NCBI GenBank assembly: GCA_002633005.1 | Contig: NMRA01000129.1 | Span: 174,459 to 238,458 of the forward strand | Source of the DNA: Phoronis australis | Lineage: Eukaryota; Phoronida; Phoronidae | DNA length: 64,000 nucleotides | Direction: 5' to 3' | In this document: positions 49,039 to 60,779 of the stretch, in pieces | Position numbering within the stretch: position 1 is the stretch's first letter | How the letters are laid out: the number at the start of each line of letters is the position of its first letter | Translations under genes and position numbers: made by a program | Notes under the pieces: model-generated | Told to the model about the DNA's origin: nothing | What the model saw: only the letters and a program-made list of their open reading frames with translations | Databases searched by the model: none

Positions 49039-52000
49039 CTACAAAAGTACAAAATGACACTTAATTATCTAACCCTTGTCAAGTAATTAACAAGTCTATC
49101 AAGCTCATTAATGTGAGCTAGGGAAACTAACAAGGCATCACATAGGCGCATTATAAGTTGAACTCTCCTCTATCACCGAGGTACAAAGTACATTGCATGT
49201 CAAACCTTTTGTTCAAAATTCCAGGCATTTCTGTGTTGATTAACAAAGAAAACATCCATATTAACTGCTATTTGCCTTTTTCGCCAATTTCTTGGTATCA
49301 GCATTTCAACCTGGTAAATGTAAGTTTCCTCGCTTTACCAGTCAGTGACTAGTACATTTTCATGTTGTGTTGCATTGTGGGTAAAAAACTTAAAATGAGA
49401 GTGGTGTTGTGGTATTTCAAGATGGGCCTATAACCAACTGTAGTTGATACCAATTTACTATGCAGAGAGAAAAACCAGGTGGCATCTGTAGAAGTGTAAC
49501 ACTTCATCACAAACAAATATTGACCACAGCGACATTCCACAGACCCCAATACATTACCTTGCACCTAGGGCAAAAAATCTTCAATTATGGAGTGGAAACA
49601 GTGAATTCTACCCTATAATACACAAATTCTATCCCATAATTCAGGAGTTCAACCTCACCAACTAATCACTTCGGTGGGTGCCATTTTGATAGGATGGGCT
49701 ATTAACCTCATGAGCATAGTCTCACAGCACACTTCCGTTTCACTTGCGTGCTTTTGCAAGGTTATGCAAGATCTTGCTTTTCTCACTACCCATACTAATT
49801 AAAATACCAACATCAACATCTTGTCAGCAGTGTACATATTTTACATTTTCTGTTTTCCATTTTTTGAAAACCAAACAGTAATTGTGCAGAGTCTAACATA
49901 GAACCTGAGTGATATAAGCAATCTACCGAACAACTAATCGTAGTTAATCGAGTTTTGCGACCCAGCTTTGACTTTAAAAGATGATGTGTGCGAGTCTAGG
50001 GAATACTCATGTGAACACAAGCAGTGCAAATGAGCAATCATATTAAAGCAGACTAAAAGTTAGGTAATAACAGTCTACAGCCACAATATGGTTCAACTAA
50101 CAACCAGTATCTGAACACTAGCTGTTTTACCTGAACTCAGCCGAAGACAGCCATAGCCAATAAAGCAAAGCATTATGTTTTGCAGTGAACTTCTCTTTGC
50201 GATCATTTTTAAATTCTTAAAAGTTAGGTAGGAGCCATGACCTCATTTCAGAATAATACATAAATTCAAAAATTGCTAAACTTGGTGTACTACAACAGAA
50301 ATTACGCCTCAACTGGAAAAAAATGGCTAAAAGTGCATGAATGTGCATTAGTAGGCAAGGGCAAGACAGACATTCTCTTGTTGATTATTGGGACCGGTGC
50401 GTCTTTTGCAAAAGATGAGAATTAGGCACAAATATTTGATCCCATGAAAAGAGCCCAGCAACACAGAAAATTACGATGCTATATCTCTTCAATGCATGCA
50501 CATAAAATCAGTCCCAGGACGTTTAAGTACGGATTAGATTTCCAGGGGATGGTTTGCTTTCCAAAGTGGACTTTGTGACAAGCCTACGTTTGCATGTTAT
50601 ACAGCTGTTAACCTCCTAAACAGAGTGTGTTGTAATAAGGTTTGACTGTTACTGAAATCTCATATTTTGTTACTGTGTGTGCATTTTTCATTTTGCTTAG
50701 ACATATTTCTTTCCAAAAAGTATTTCCAGACGAACCTAGACCTATAAAAGGCCAAACAGGATCACTTTCCAAAGAAATGCCCTAAGGATTCCATTCACAA
50801 AACTCCAATGTTCAAAGTCAATGAACTAAACTAATTACAAATAAAGCAAATTAAGTGCAGTACTTAAAAATGTTGCGTATAGTACAGCAAAAAACAATTA
50901 AGGTCTTTCCATTATTTCAAAGGTGAAACTTTATTCACTCTAAAGCTGCATTTTGTCCTATTTAGCAGTGAGGATAAAAAACAAAAATTGAATTTGGCGT
51001 TTTACTCGCACAAAATTGGTCTCATAATATTTCTTATGGTAATGGAATTCCATTTCCGTAGCCAACATGAACATCAAAACCACCAGAGATTCAAGAAGAA
51101 AATGCTTCAGTGTTCATAGGGGATGGCCAGCCCAAAAATTGCAGATTTGAAAATAGCCCACTGACTTGCGTTGCCATCTCATCAAGATCCAATGAGTTTG
51201 GCAATGTTTTCAAACCCCAAAACGCTTCAGTCACGACTTCAACGTTGCAGCTTCCATGTATATCAATGAGAACACTTAGATATACATTTGAAGGTGAAAT
51301 GTTGAAATTATTTAGTGATATATGAGTGTAGAGAAAACCTACATTCACTGCCTCCTTCGCTCACTTACCTCCAACAGAGCATCTTCAGGTAAGTCTGTGC
51401 AGTGAACAGCGTTCTTTATTTTACTTTCCCCAAACCGAGCTCTCAGTGTTCTTGGCCTTAAATGTCTTGCAATTTCCTAAAACCAAACAAAAGCCATTTA
51501 CAAGGTCATCACACCAAACGTCCATCAAAGACAAACCTTAAGTCAAAAACTTAAGACAAACTTAACATCTCTTTCAGTCTAACATAGACTTGAGACAAAT
51601 TTAAGTTTCATCGTTCTTCAAATTGACTGAGTATTAAGATTTGTGTTAGCTAAGTCAGTTTTCTTGGAATGACCCCCTTGGCTGAAATTGATAAAGGCGG
51701 ACACTTTCTTCAGTAAGTAGAGGAATACAGGTTTCAAAATGAGTCAGGGGACACAGACCAGAAGCAACTGTGTGTTTTTAGCCTAACAGCTTTTATCAAA
51801 ATTAAAGTGGAAGTGTATGCCATGTCCTGAGATGTAAATGTACCACCAGATGGCAGTAGAAGTCACCACACCCATGTGACCAAGAGACATTGCTTTGCAA
51901 AGTGTGGGTCGTGGAAGCACAGAAGCGACACAAAAAGTGTTATTTTAGTAATATTCTAAAACTTGGTGTAACATAAGTGGTGACGTTTGCCAGATACACG

Positions 52001-52977
52001 ATATTGTATATTATTCTAATGCGCCGATAATAGGATTTAAAATAGTAAAATTTTTTCCACAGAACTGTGCTTTTAATATCATCTATTGGAACTATGTCCC
52101 ATTTATGATGAACACAACAAAATTGATGCGAGAACAGTTTTAACACTGTCTACATAAATTTCTTGGTAGATCACCAGTTTACAGGTAACAGTACTCTCCA
52201 TAATAGTTCAATTTACAGGTAACAGTACTCTCCATAATAGTTCAATATGCAATAAAATTTAAACTGAGTACATCATTCTATAGTCAAATATTCGTCTGAG
52301 GGTCACCAACTTACTGATAACATGGATCGATAATAACTGGTGTTCCTAGTATAGTTATACACTAAAAGAATAAACAATATGGCATTCTTAGGATCAGCAT
52401 TTTTTTGTAAATTCTCCGAGTATATCAATACACACGGTTGCTTCATTCTGTAACCAACGTTTGTAGTTTTTAGATCATCACTTCATCGATATTTAAAAAT
52501 CACAAACCATGCTTAATTGTTTTTGCAGCTGTAATGTTTATATTTTTGAAACTTCACCAAATATGAGCAGGCAGCGATAATTACACTTAATTGGAAAGTG
52601 ATTTATTCCCCTGGCGACGATATATTGCCACAATTTTGCAAAAGTTGCAAACAAATACTCGATTACTCACTGGGTCAGCTGGGCCGCACATCTCCCTAAA
52701 CTTTAAAGGTGCTTCCTGGGCCCTGACCTCTAACACCAGGCATGGTCCAGACACCAGCTCGTCGACCATGGATGCGTACTCCTGCACAACGCCCTTGTAT
52801 ACTTCCAAGAACTCCTCGGCATTGGCTCGTTCGAGTCTGAACATTTGTACGGCGGATACTTCGAAGCCCGCATCTTGTATGGCCTGGATAATGCTCCCGT
52901 GAATGCCTGCAACAAATGCGTGGTGTCAGCAGGGGTGGGCTAAAACATGGATGATATACACATCCAGGGGCTCATCT

Positions 52978-53017
<40 letters not shown>

Positions 53018-56000
53018 NTCGAAGCCCGCATCTTGTATGGCCTGGATAATGCTCCCGTGAATGCCTGCAACAAATGCGTGGTGTCAGCAGGGGTGGGCTA
53101 AAACATGGATGATATACACATCCAGGGGCTCATCTGGTGTGTGTGTGCGCGCGGGAGCATGAGTGTGCGCGCGGGAGCATGAGTGTGCGCGTGTATGTGC
53201 ATGTGTTTGTGTGTGAGGCAATCTGGACACCACCTCGTGATAATGCGGACCTTAGGAAATCTAAGAGAAAAAGATCACATTTGCAACCATCTATGTCAAC
53301 AAGATGAATATGATTAAACTGATGTTGATATCAACTGGTTAAAAGATGTCAGGATTTGTCTAACTATGGATATCTTTTTATTTCGAATCAAGACCTTGAT
53401 AATGTCAGATATCAGGCCAGTTTTTGGCACACAAAAACTGCCACAAGCTAGCACCCTCTATAGGCAATGAGCAAAATGATTACCTCTCCCACAGAGAAGG
53501 AAAACAAAATTAAACTAAAGAACACTCCAAAAAGGTAACTACTACACAACTCTGTAACTCAAGTTGTCTTTATCAGCAAAAGAGGACAACAAAACAAGAA
53601 GAGAGAAGCAGATTGTATTTTCATAAGTAAGCTAAAGGCAAATTCTTATCAATCATTTTCATTTATGAACCCATGAATTAATCAAGTTTTGTCGTTTACT
53701 TTCTGTTAAAGACACATTTCTCCCTATTTATCTGACTGAAAAGGCTAAAAAACAAAACATAGGAAATTTACTCTCCTAATAATGGTCTCAAGACATTCCT
53801 TATAATGATAGAATTATGTTTTTGTTATCAATTCAAGTCAGTGGCAATGCGTATATATTATGCCATTTTCAAAATTTTCAGTAAACTCTTTAGCATTGCC
53901 TTAAGTTGCTGATGATTTTTATGTTCATGTTGCTAACGGAAACGGAATCCTATCACAGTAAGGAATATCATGAGACCAATTTAATGAGTGAAAGCGGGTC
54001 GAATTTAATCTTCGTCTTTAGCTAGATAAAACAGGGCAAAATGTGACTTTAATTAAACCGAGTAAATTTTGGACAACTAAAATGAAAGTGAAACGTTGGA
54101 AAACAAATCTTAAAAAATATTTGCAGTAAAATGTGTTACGAGATATACTTAATACACACAACTACAACAAAAACCAGAGCGAATAAAGTGACTTTACATG
54201 AAGACAAAATTCCTACCTTTGAGTACAGCGTGTGGTTTAATGACACAACAGGTCACTTCAGAAAATGTAGCTGTGTTAGGTTTTGATGGTCCCGCAGACG
54301 GAAAGAAGAACTCTAGCTCTCTAGTAGCTGACTGGACCGAATCGGAGCCATGGCAGGCATTCTGTGTTTTGTCTAGGAGATGAAATACCATTAGATAGAC
54401 AATGAATCATATTGTAGTTGCGAAAGAGCAAGAAATTAAAATGCCATACAATTTTTGTCATCTCACATCCCTCTATATGTGAGATTGTTTTCAAAATAAA
54501 CTATACAGACTTCAACAGAATTCTGCAACAATTGACTAAACTCAGACGAACAAATTACCAGATTTACTTTTGGCAATATAGGAGACTATTTGTCTTAAAA
54601 ATGGCATTTTTGCTGAATTTTAGTCAGAGTTCAATGTTACGTTGTAGTGCTTAGCTGCTAATTGTTTATTTGAAAAATTTGGTTGTGCAAGACAAATTGT
54701 CACGATTTCAACAAAATGAGAGGAGCCACACCTGTCAAGATTTCATTGAGAATTTGCCGGAAATGAAGCATGCTCTAGACAAAAAGAAAAGGATATTTAG
54801 TTACGGTTTTGTGCGTTGATACTTTATCAAATTTTGACACTGTTCGGTTTATTTTGAAAACTACTGCTTTGCTGGCCTGAACTCTCTCTCCTTGAAGCGT
54901 ACGTTTTGTAAATGCACTCACAAGAAAATGACAATAATTTGAACAGTGCCTGAAGTCCTCCGCACATCCTATGCTCCCTATACTTTCTCTACATGGTCAC
55001 AATAACTCAAGTAAGACAAGAAATCAGTAAAAACTTCAAACCTGAGCTGTTAAACAATTCAGATATTTAAAGATAATCAAGTTGATGACCAGAACCATAC
55101 AGTAGCCTACAGAAACTGTATCTGAAAGCAGGTCAGCCCAGCACAGAACGTTAAGATACTATTGTGACATGTGCACATGGTATTTTTGTTTTTGTAATAA
55201 AACCAAGTGTAGAAGCAGACCTTTTCCAAATCGCGCTCTAATGCTCGCCGGATTCTCCTTCCTGGCAATAGTGGCATCTGTTGGTCCCAGCAGTTTTCTC
55301 CAAGCATTCACTGCACCATCACCGACTATCTCGAAGGCAACCACCGGACCAGAGGTTATGTAGCGCAGTAGGTCACTAGTGAACATTAACAACATGGCGT
55401 AAAGAGACTTGGAAAAGTTAACCAAGCGCATTCAACAAGGACATTTTGTTATGACCACCTCATTTTGCACTAACAACATATTAAATAACATTTTTAAAAT
55501 CCATGTGACATGATAAAGCATGGTGAAAATAGCAGAAAAGCAAATTAAAATGTATTGGTTTAGAGAGACATAATTATATCTACATTATTTTTTTTATCAA
55601 TTAACTTGTATCAGGTCACATTTACCTAAGCCATCATTATATGGGTATTCCTGATGACCCATTAAATGAGAAGTTCAGAATTCACTAGCTGGCAATTAAT
55701 AAGTAAAAGGTGTCACCCTGACATTAAATACTGTCAGTCTGGTAGTCACAGGTAATCCGTATTTTATGAATGCCACCACGTAGGCAAAAGTTTGTTTCCC
55801 TTCTTGCTTCATTTAGAAACTCTGGCAATGAACACAGGGGTTCTGGATTTTGAGAACCAGATTGATGCCTGTTATTCAGCAGAGAAAACTGGTTCTCAAA
55901 ATACAGGACCATTGTGGCCATTACCAGAAATCCTTCCAGTGAATGCTGAGTCTCTAAGACATATTGTGTTTAGGTAAGACTCACTTGAAGAATGCTTTGC

Positions 56001-58449
56001 TAGAATGCTCTTGATAAAACTCCATTGCGTCTGCTTTGGTCAACTGGGTCATCTTAATCCTCGTCATGAGAAATCCATTTTGACAGATGACGTCGAAGAT
56101 TTGCCCCATTTTCGGCACGCAGTCTGGTTTGATCATGCCCAATGTCCTGTCAACAAGCATGTTGCAGTACAATAATTTTTGGTTATTAATTATGTTTGTA
56201 TATTTAATTGAGGATGGGCAGGGCTTGATTACTGAGTACATTCTAAGTACACCACAACCATTGCTAAGCAGACTTCTCGAAAGGCTTAACATTTGTGAGT
56301 GATTTAGAATATGCTCAGCAAGGAGGTTTCAGCATTTTAAGTGAGGTAACAGTGACATCACAGTTATATGGCTCACTTTAAAAGAAAAATGTCAGTGGCC
56401 TGTTCCAAAAGACTGACTTAAGTAATATTGACTTAAAGCCTAAGATTCGTCTCAACTTCCAAACTTTGAAACTTCCATGTCCAGTAAGATGGCCAAAATT
56501 AAGACAAAACTTCAGTCAAAAACTTGTTAAGTCAAACTTAAGATCTCTTTCTTGAAACAGTTTTGAGACAAATTTAAGTTTTATCTTAAAATTGACTGAA
56601 ATTCAAGATTTGTCTTAGCTAAGTCAGATTTCTAGGAACGGGCCCCTGGACATTAAAGCTGCAAAAAGCACAAATTTCAAATTAAATACATCACGTTTAT
56701 GGCCACAGAACGAACCACTGAATTCCACAAAGCCCAGTGACATAATGATATAAAAAATAACTCGCACAACTAAATTCTCACAAAAAATGAATATGAAAGG
56801 AGTTTTGACTCATACCTTATGAAAAAGTTTTAACAATATTGACAGTTATAAGTGTTACAGTAATCAATGTTGCCTTGAGCAATATAACCTACAATGCATT
56901 ACCTTTCCTGTTTACGGCTCAGTTTTTGTCGTGTATATTCATCTCCGTAATCCACAAAATTCAGTGTCCTTGAATTGACTTCAACAGAGCCACCAACGAA
57001 CAAATCCTCTAGACGAATTTTGTCCGTCTTCATTCTTTTTAGGAATAATCGTCTATTTTTGATGTCATACTGCAAAACAAAAAGCAAATTTACCCGCTGT
57101 TTTGATTACACAATAGGGAAAATCAGATTACATGATAAATTAAACAGAGAGGTTCGTCTGGGTAAGGTTTGGCATCGGTATGGCATTTTAGTACCAGCTA
57201 AGCTTTACATTTAAGGTGCAATGAAGACAAGAAGAAATTTGACAAGGTGGGTGGCACGATATATCACATTCTTTTAGTTGTGCCATCACTATGTGGCTGA
57301 ACTTAAAATAAAAAATATAGATTAATCATACAGTGTATTTTCACATCCTCAAAAGAGGATATTCGAACTCGGAAAGTGGCTATTGGTTACCACAGTGATA
57401 TCATGCACACTGGTTATCAGTAAATGCAGACAGCGAAATCCATTACATACACAGTACATTAATCATCTACACATCATGAATAGCACAAAATAATTGTCAA
57501 TAATTATCATTATTTTCTTAGTTACTATTGCCATGTCTCGGTACTTGAGTACGGATGTACACTATCTAAGAACAACAGCAGGTAACTACGTCAAATACCG
57601 CATATGAGAATCCCTGTAACTAAGCAACCCTACCAAAAAGACCTGAAAACATAACTTACCATTTCTATTGAATTGTCCTTGACATAATACATGAATTGGT
57701 ACTTTCTTATCAGAGCAGCATTTGGATCGTACCACTCAGCTATGAAGACAAAACGATCATCGTCTCCGGTAGCCTGAAATTTACAAAGTGAATTGAGCAT
57801 CGATCAACGTAATACATTTAGTTGCCCGTAAATTCTCCCCACGGAGTCATCTTTATAGAGATTTTTTTGCTTAGTACCATTTGTGTATTGGTGTTAAGCG
57901 GAATGACTTCAAACTTCCTCTGAACTGGACAGTGGTCAATTGCACACTATTTTCCAGCCATGGTCTCAGCTGAATTGACTGGAACAGTGCTCAGTATTTA
58001 GTGACAGGACAGATGTGGCAATACTGACCAATAGATGGCGATAGTTACGTGCAATGCCTATTGAAATAACAAGACTTCTCTAGAATTTAGAAACACATCA
58101 GATGATTGGAAGCTAGTTACGTCTTGAGGTGGGAGAGATCAAAAATTGGATTTTCTAAAATGTTAAAATTTGTGTGGATGTCCACAGTGTAAACTCTGAT
58201 TTGGCTAGCAGGCAAACCATGATTTATTCTGTATGTTAGGCAGTTGTTTTGTGCCATACATGATTGATTTGAAATGTCGGTGAGTGGGCTTGGTTTCATC
58301 GACGTTATGGAATATTGCGTAACTCGCCACATTACTTATTCACTGACAACTGGGAATTAATTAGTACACTTATCTGTCTTGCTTTTTTGTGTTTACTGAA
58401 CACACACAGCTCGAGTGAATGTATGATCAGCCATGTTTCTTACCTCCAT
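49006..58449 (-). CDS. NME7: nucleoside diphosphate kinase 7 (NME7), nine coding exons
   Basis: Minus-strand exons 58449-58444, 57773-57660, 57069-56903, 56146-55985, 55375-55221, 54372-54217, 52906-52671, 51476-51369 and 49038-49006 join into an open frame of 378 aa; human NME7 is 376 aa. Domain order is DM10 (~3-92), NDPK domain A (~95-235) and NDPK domain B (~240-375). Both active-site histidines are kept: H209 in NACHGSD and H357 in NAVHCTD. NME7 transfers phosphate from NTPs to NDPs via a phosphohistidine, binds the gamma-tubulin ring complex, and is a microtubule inner protein of ciliary doublets. All introns have GT-AG ends. The first exon (Met-Glu) is the weakest call; an alternative lies at 61024-61013. 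Confidence 0.93.
49039..51368 (-). other. NME7 last intron
   Basis: 2.3 kb of AT-rich sequence with no other exon recognised on either strand and no clear repeat. Acceptor TTTTGTAG at its end on the minus strand, donor GTAAGTG at its start. Confidence 0.7.
51369..51476 (-). CDS. NME7: NME7 exon: end of NDPK domain B with active-site His
   Basis: 36 codons between TTTTAG and GTAAGT, residues 333-368: EIARHLRPRTLRARFGESK, then IKNAVHCTDLPEDALLE. H357 in NAVHCTD is the phosphorylated histidine of domain B, and LRPRTLRARFG is the conserved stretch just before it. Both introns are phase 0. Confidence 0.95.
51536..51676. mobile_element. partial MITE related to 56396-56648
   Basis: Shares 'cttaa-atctctttc', 'agacaaatttaagttt-atc', 'aaattgactga-attaagat' and 'ttgtgttagctaagtcag' with the right two thirds of the element at 56396. 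The left end is lost. It lies in an NME7 intron. Confidence 0.6.
51843..51855 (+). promoter_or_regulatory. CTCF-like consensus site
   Basis: CCACCAGATGGCA fits the bilaterian CTCF core CCASYAGRKGGCR at every position. A near match in reverse orientation, CGCCACCTGTTGG, lies at 63984-63996. Sites flanking the NME7/BLZF1 pair in opposite strand readings could mark a domain, but motif matches alone are weak. Confidence 0.3.
52178..52245. repeat. exact 34-bp direct duplication
   Basis: 'tttacaggtaacagtactct' then 'ccataatagttcaa' occurs at 52178-52211 and again immediately at 52212-52245 without differences. It is intronic to NME7. Confidence 0.9.
52671..52906 (-). CDS. NME7: NME7 exon: first part of NDPK domain B
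   Basis: 236 nt between TTGTTGCAG and GTGAGT, completing Gly254 and ending at Pro332. It encodes IHGSIIQAIQDAGFEVSAVQ, RANAEEFLEVYKGVVQEY, LVSGPCLVLEV and FREMCGPADP, each aligning with human domain B (for example EEFYEVYKGVVTEY and TFREFCGPADP). Part of this exon is repeated at 53019-53064 across an N, which looks like an assembly artefact. Confidence 0.95.
52861..53155. repeat. ~157-bp direct duplication joined by one N, with (GT)n
   Basis: 52861-53017 restarts at 53019 after the N at 53018 and is identical through the exon edge, the intron and the phrase 'cacatccaggggctcatctg'. A (GT)n microsatellite at about 52979-53011 marks the break. The second copy holds a false 46-bp piece of NME7 exon sequence (53019-53064). 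The simple explanation is a misjoined contig end at the microsatellite. Confidence 0.8.
54217..54372 (-). CDS. NME7: NME7 exon: active-site His of domain A, start of domain B
   Basis: 156 nt between TCTCCTAG and GTAGGA. It encodes KTQNACHGSDSVQSATRELE, then FFFPSAGPSKPNTATF and TCCVIKPHAVLK. H209 in NACHGSD is the catalytic histidine of domain A. The FFFPSAG linker and CCVIKPHAV start of domain B align with human MELFFPSSGG and CCIVKPHAV. Confidence 0.95.
55221..55375 (-). CDS. NME7: NME7 exon: middle of NDPK domain A
   Basis: 155 nt; acceptor TTCACTAG, donor AAAAG/GTCTGC (weak but GT). It encodes DLLRYITSGPVVAFEIVGDG, AVNAWRKLLGPTDATIARKE and NPASIRARFGK, aligning with human ELIQFITTGPIIAMEI and WKRLLGPANSGVART. 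The junction to the previous exon rebuilds FFN-DLL, as in human FFNEL. Confidence 0.93.
55828..55917. repeat. ~90-bp dispersed repeat, pair with 62147-62224
   Basis: 'acaggggttctggattttga' with 'gaaccagattgatgcctgtt' and 'gaaaactggttctcaaaat' is found in inverted orientation at 62147-62224. The element has internal inverted 'ttttgagaaccag' motifs. One copy is in an NME7 intron, the other just upstream of the first recognised BLZF1 exon. Confidence 0.65.
55985..56146 (-). CDS. NME7: NME7 exon: start of NDPK domain A
   Basis: 162 nt between TTGACAG and GTGAGT. It encodes TLGMIKPDCVPKMGQIFDVI, CQNGFLMTRIKMTQLTKADA and MEFYQEHSSKAFF. LGMIKPD is the beta-1/ATP-binding signature of NDP kinases (human LALIKPD), and FYQEHSSKAFF corresponds to FHVDHQSRPFF. 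Confidence 0.95.
56390..56648. mobile_element. MITE with CAGNGGCC ends
   Basis: The left end CAGTGGCCTGTTCCAAAAGA, then 'ctgacttaagt', pairs with the reverse complement of the right end, CAGGGGCCCGTTCCTAGAAA, then 'tctgacttagct'. CAG-N-G termini are typical of hAT elements. No 8-bp target duplication is visible, so it is old or edited at the edges. A truncated relative is at 51536-51676. Confidence 0.7.
56903..57069 (-). CDS. NME7: NME7 exon: second half of DM10 domain
   Basis: 167 nt between TTTTGCAG and GTAATG. It encodes YDIKNRRLFLKRMKTDKIRL, EDLFVGGSVEVNSRTL and NFVDYGDEYTRQKLSRKQER, aligning with human HDVKNHRTFLKRTKYDNLHLEDLF and VLIDYGDQYTARQL. The DM10 domain is found in axonemal proteins and directs microtubule association. 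Confidence 0.95.
57660..57773 (-). CDS. NME7: NME7 exon: first half of DM10 domain
   Basis: 38 codons between AAATTTCAG and GTAAGT, phase 0 at both ends. It encodes ATGDDDRFVFIAEWYDPNAA, LIRKYQFMYYVKDN and SIEM. RFVFIAEWYDPNA is identical to the human sequence. It lacks an initiator Met, so a short upstream exon supplies the start. Confidence 0.95.
58444..58449 (-). CDS. NME7: NME7 first coding exon, preferred candidate (Met-Glu)
   Basis: ATG GAG followed at once by a consensus GTAAGA donor; splicing gives MEATGDDDRF in frame. Against it: the context before ATG is poor, and an upstream ATG opens a four-codon frame whose TGA overlaps this ATG. The alternative is 61024-61013, ATGACCAACAAG then GTTAAG, which gives MTNKATGDDDRF. 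It has a better start context but a weaker donor, and is nearer to BLZF1. Confidence 0.4.
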
Positions 58450-59037
58450 CAACCAGAAAACATTACTAACAAGATCGATCATAACACGGAATGAGTAGAA
58501 ATAAACGAAATCGGGCAGATTTAGGAGGGACCATTCCAGTTAAGAGGCATGCCATCCCCTTCAGGCATAGGGATATTGAATACAGTCAGTAATCCTTGCG
58601 ACGTCCAAAATGTGACAACGAATCATCAAAGATTACGGTATTCAAATGGCCAAAAGCAACAGTCTTAAATAATTTGAACATTATTCAAAAACGTTCTCTC
58701 TCTTTCTCTAATGTTGCTGAGCATCGTGCACCTATCCGTCGAACAGTAAAGGTACGCGGGTTATGGGCAGTTAAGTGAGCATGGGCGTTAACCCGAACAT
58801 TTACGGTAAACAGTGCACAATGTATTTTCATTGTATCACTCTAGCTTACAATAAACTACAGGTGCAACAGCAGTTTTCAAATCCAGACAACAATTTGATC
58901 CATTGATAAAAGCATTGAAGAAAACACCCCCTTCCCCCAACTAAAAACGCTGAGTTGTCAACAAACAGAATCCAAATAGTTTTGTTAATATCTATTTTCG
59001 TTTCTTAACCTAACTTTTCAGGTTAGGAAATGAGGCA

Positions 59038-59107
59038 GTGTGGCCTGGTTGATAAGTGCCCGCTTTCTTTACTCAAGGTCGTGGGTTCGAGTCCCACTAG
59101 GTCACAC
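59038..59107 (+). repeat. tRNA-derived sequence (SINE head-like)
   Basis: A perfect Pol III B box, GGTTCGAGTCC, at 59084-59094 sits in a T-arm 'gtggg-ttcgagt-cccac'. An A-box-like TGGCCTGGTTG lies at 59041-59051. The D and anticodon arms do not fold properly and three extra bases separate the T-arm from any acceptor stem. It is therefore not an intact tRNA, but probably a tRNA-derived SINE or tRNA pseudogene. Confidence 0.6.
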
Positions 59108-59146
59108 TGCTAAACCCTTGAGTCTGGTTTCTAGCAACTCAGCTCG

Positions 59147-59561
59147 GTGATCCTGGGCCCGGTCTCCAATCTTTTTACTCGAAATGGAACTCGAAATTAG
59201 GTTTGGCATTTTCTACTCTACTTTTAGGCGAACTCAAGATAAGTGTCTATTATTCTATGCTCGAGTACACAATAACTTACATAGATTATTGCCCTTAGTT
59301 CACAGTTTGTAAACCCAATATTAAAGCAATAAGTTCGAGTTTGAACTCGAAATTTCAAGTTTTTACTCGAGTTTGTAGCACGAATATAAGGGTCTTCAAG
59401 GGCAAACTTGAACTAGAAACTCCTATGCATAAACTATAATGTATTCGAGCACAGTCTGATAACCAATTATCTTAAGTTCGCACAAAAGGAGCAGAGAAAT
59501 TGCCAAAAATAGTTTCGAGTTCATTTCGAGAACAAAGATTAGAGACTAGGCCCAGGTGATC
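59147..59561. mobile_element. 403-bp MITE with GTGATC target duplication
   Basis: The element at 59153-59555 starts CTGGGCCCGGTCTCCAATCT and ends '...aagattagagactaggccc' plus AG. Inverted termini extend ~45 bp through 'ctcgaaatg-aactcgaaa'. GTGATC occurs directly on both sides (59147-59152 and 59556-59561). 'actcgag'/'ctcgaaa' motifs recur inside. It is non-coding and inserted just downstream of the tRNA-like sequence. Confidence 0.8.
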
Positions 59562-60779
59562 AGTGCAATCATGGCCCACATACGAGGCCTGCGCATGTCT
59601 GGTACAACGTGAATCAGACTGCCTGCAATTATTTTTTTAACTTTTAATTGAATTTCAATAACCATTTCTAAACAGTTTCAGTCCACATTATTTCAATGAC
59701 AAGTACATAGCTAGGAACTTCATAGATAATACAATAAGGACTCTGCATGACCCTTCACACAAAAAGACCTTCTAAGGTCAGTCTTTGTGATATCAAAAGC
59801 CGATGATGCTTGGTGCTGTAGATAATTCTGAAATGCAAGTTGTAATGAAACCGAGTGAGTTCACCAGATGCACAACCCATTTCATGAAAACTCTTATTTT
59901 GTCAAAATATTTGTACACCTTCCGCTGTCGTCAAGGGGCCTGTTAATCAGGGAGTCTGATCTAACGTCCTATTTTGTGGAGTAAATCAATTGCCATATTA
60001 GAGTCATCGTGGCAATAAAATACTCCAGGTAAAACAAATTGGCATATCCGGCTAGAATTGGTCATTTTAGACATGTTTGGCTTCTGACATTGAAGTTATG
60101 ATGAGTTTTTCCCAAGGAACTACAACAAAAAATAGCCAAAATTAATGCTTTATATTATGGATCTCACGGTACCGGTTGAACAGCTTTAATAATATAACTC
60201 TTTAAAACGTGGCATGGTAGATAATTGACCATCAACTTGCGAATGACACACAACAGGCACGCTTGGCAATGAGGAAGTTTGATATCTAGATTAGTCTCTA
60301 TTTATAGTATTTATAAACCTGTCCTCTGGAGTTGAACCCAAACATGTTTGTGGGATTTACTCTTTATAAAAAGATACAACTTACACATTTTCCAAGACTA
60401 TGGGACAATGTTTTATGACTGTAAAAGCCCCACTGAATCACTTGGTCAATTTGACATTTATCAAACAGCAGAATGCTCTTTCCTGGCAATATGCAACTTG
60501 TCACAAATACAGCCAGAAACACTGACAACATATTGTCATATTGCACCTGCACCAACTGCAACGTACCGGTTATGACTAGACATGTGAGGTTAAGATAAAG
60601 ATGTGTACCCAATAACGTTTTCAAATTACGACAACGTCAAGAAACTCAGCCCAAAAGTAAAAGAAGGCACTCACAGCCATTTCAAAATTCTTTTCACAAG
60701 TCCTCTTTACGATTCAATTGACTTTCAGGCGTTGTTTGCAGCATGCACTATGTCACTGAACCAAAAACTCCAGAAACAG

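Noticed and set aside
51091-51348. NME7 last exon candidate with '...EAFSS' or 'FFLN' near 51091
   Set aside because: It does not match the conserved VQYFFKILD ending; the exon at 49038-49006 does, with a proper acceptor.
59038-59107. Intact tRNA gene
   Set aside because: B box and T-arm are good, but D and anticodon arms do not form and three bases intervene before a possible acceptor strand. Treated as tRNA-derived.
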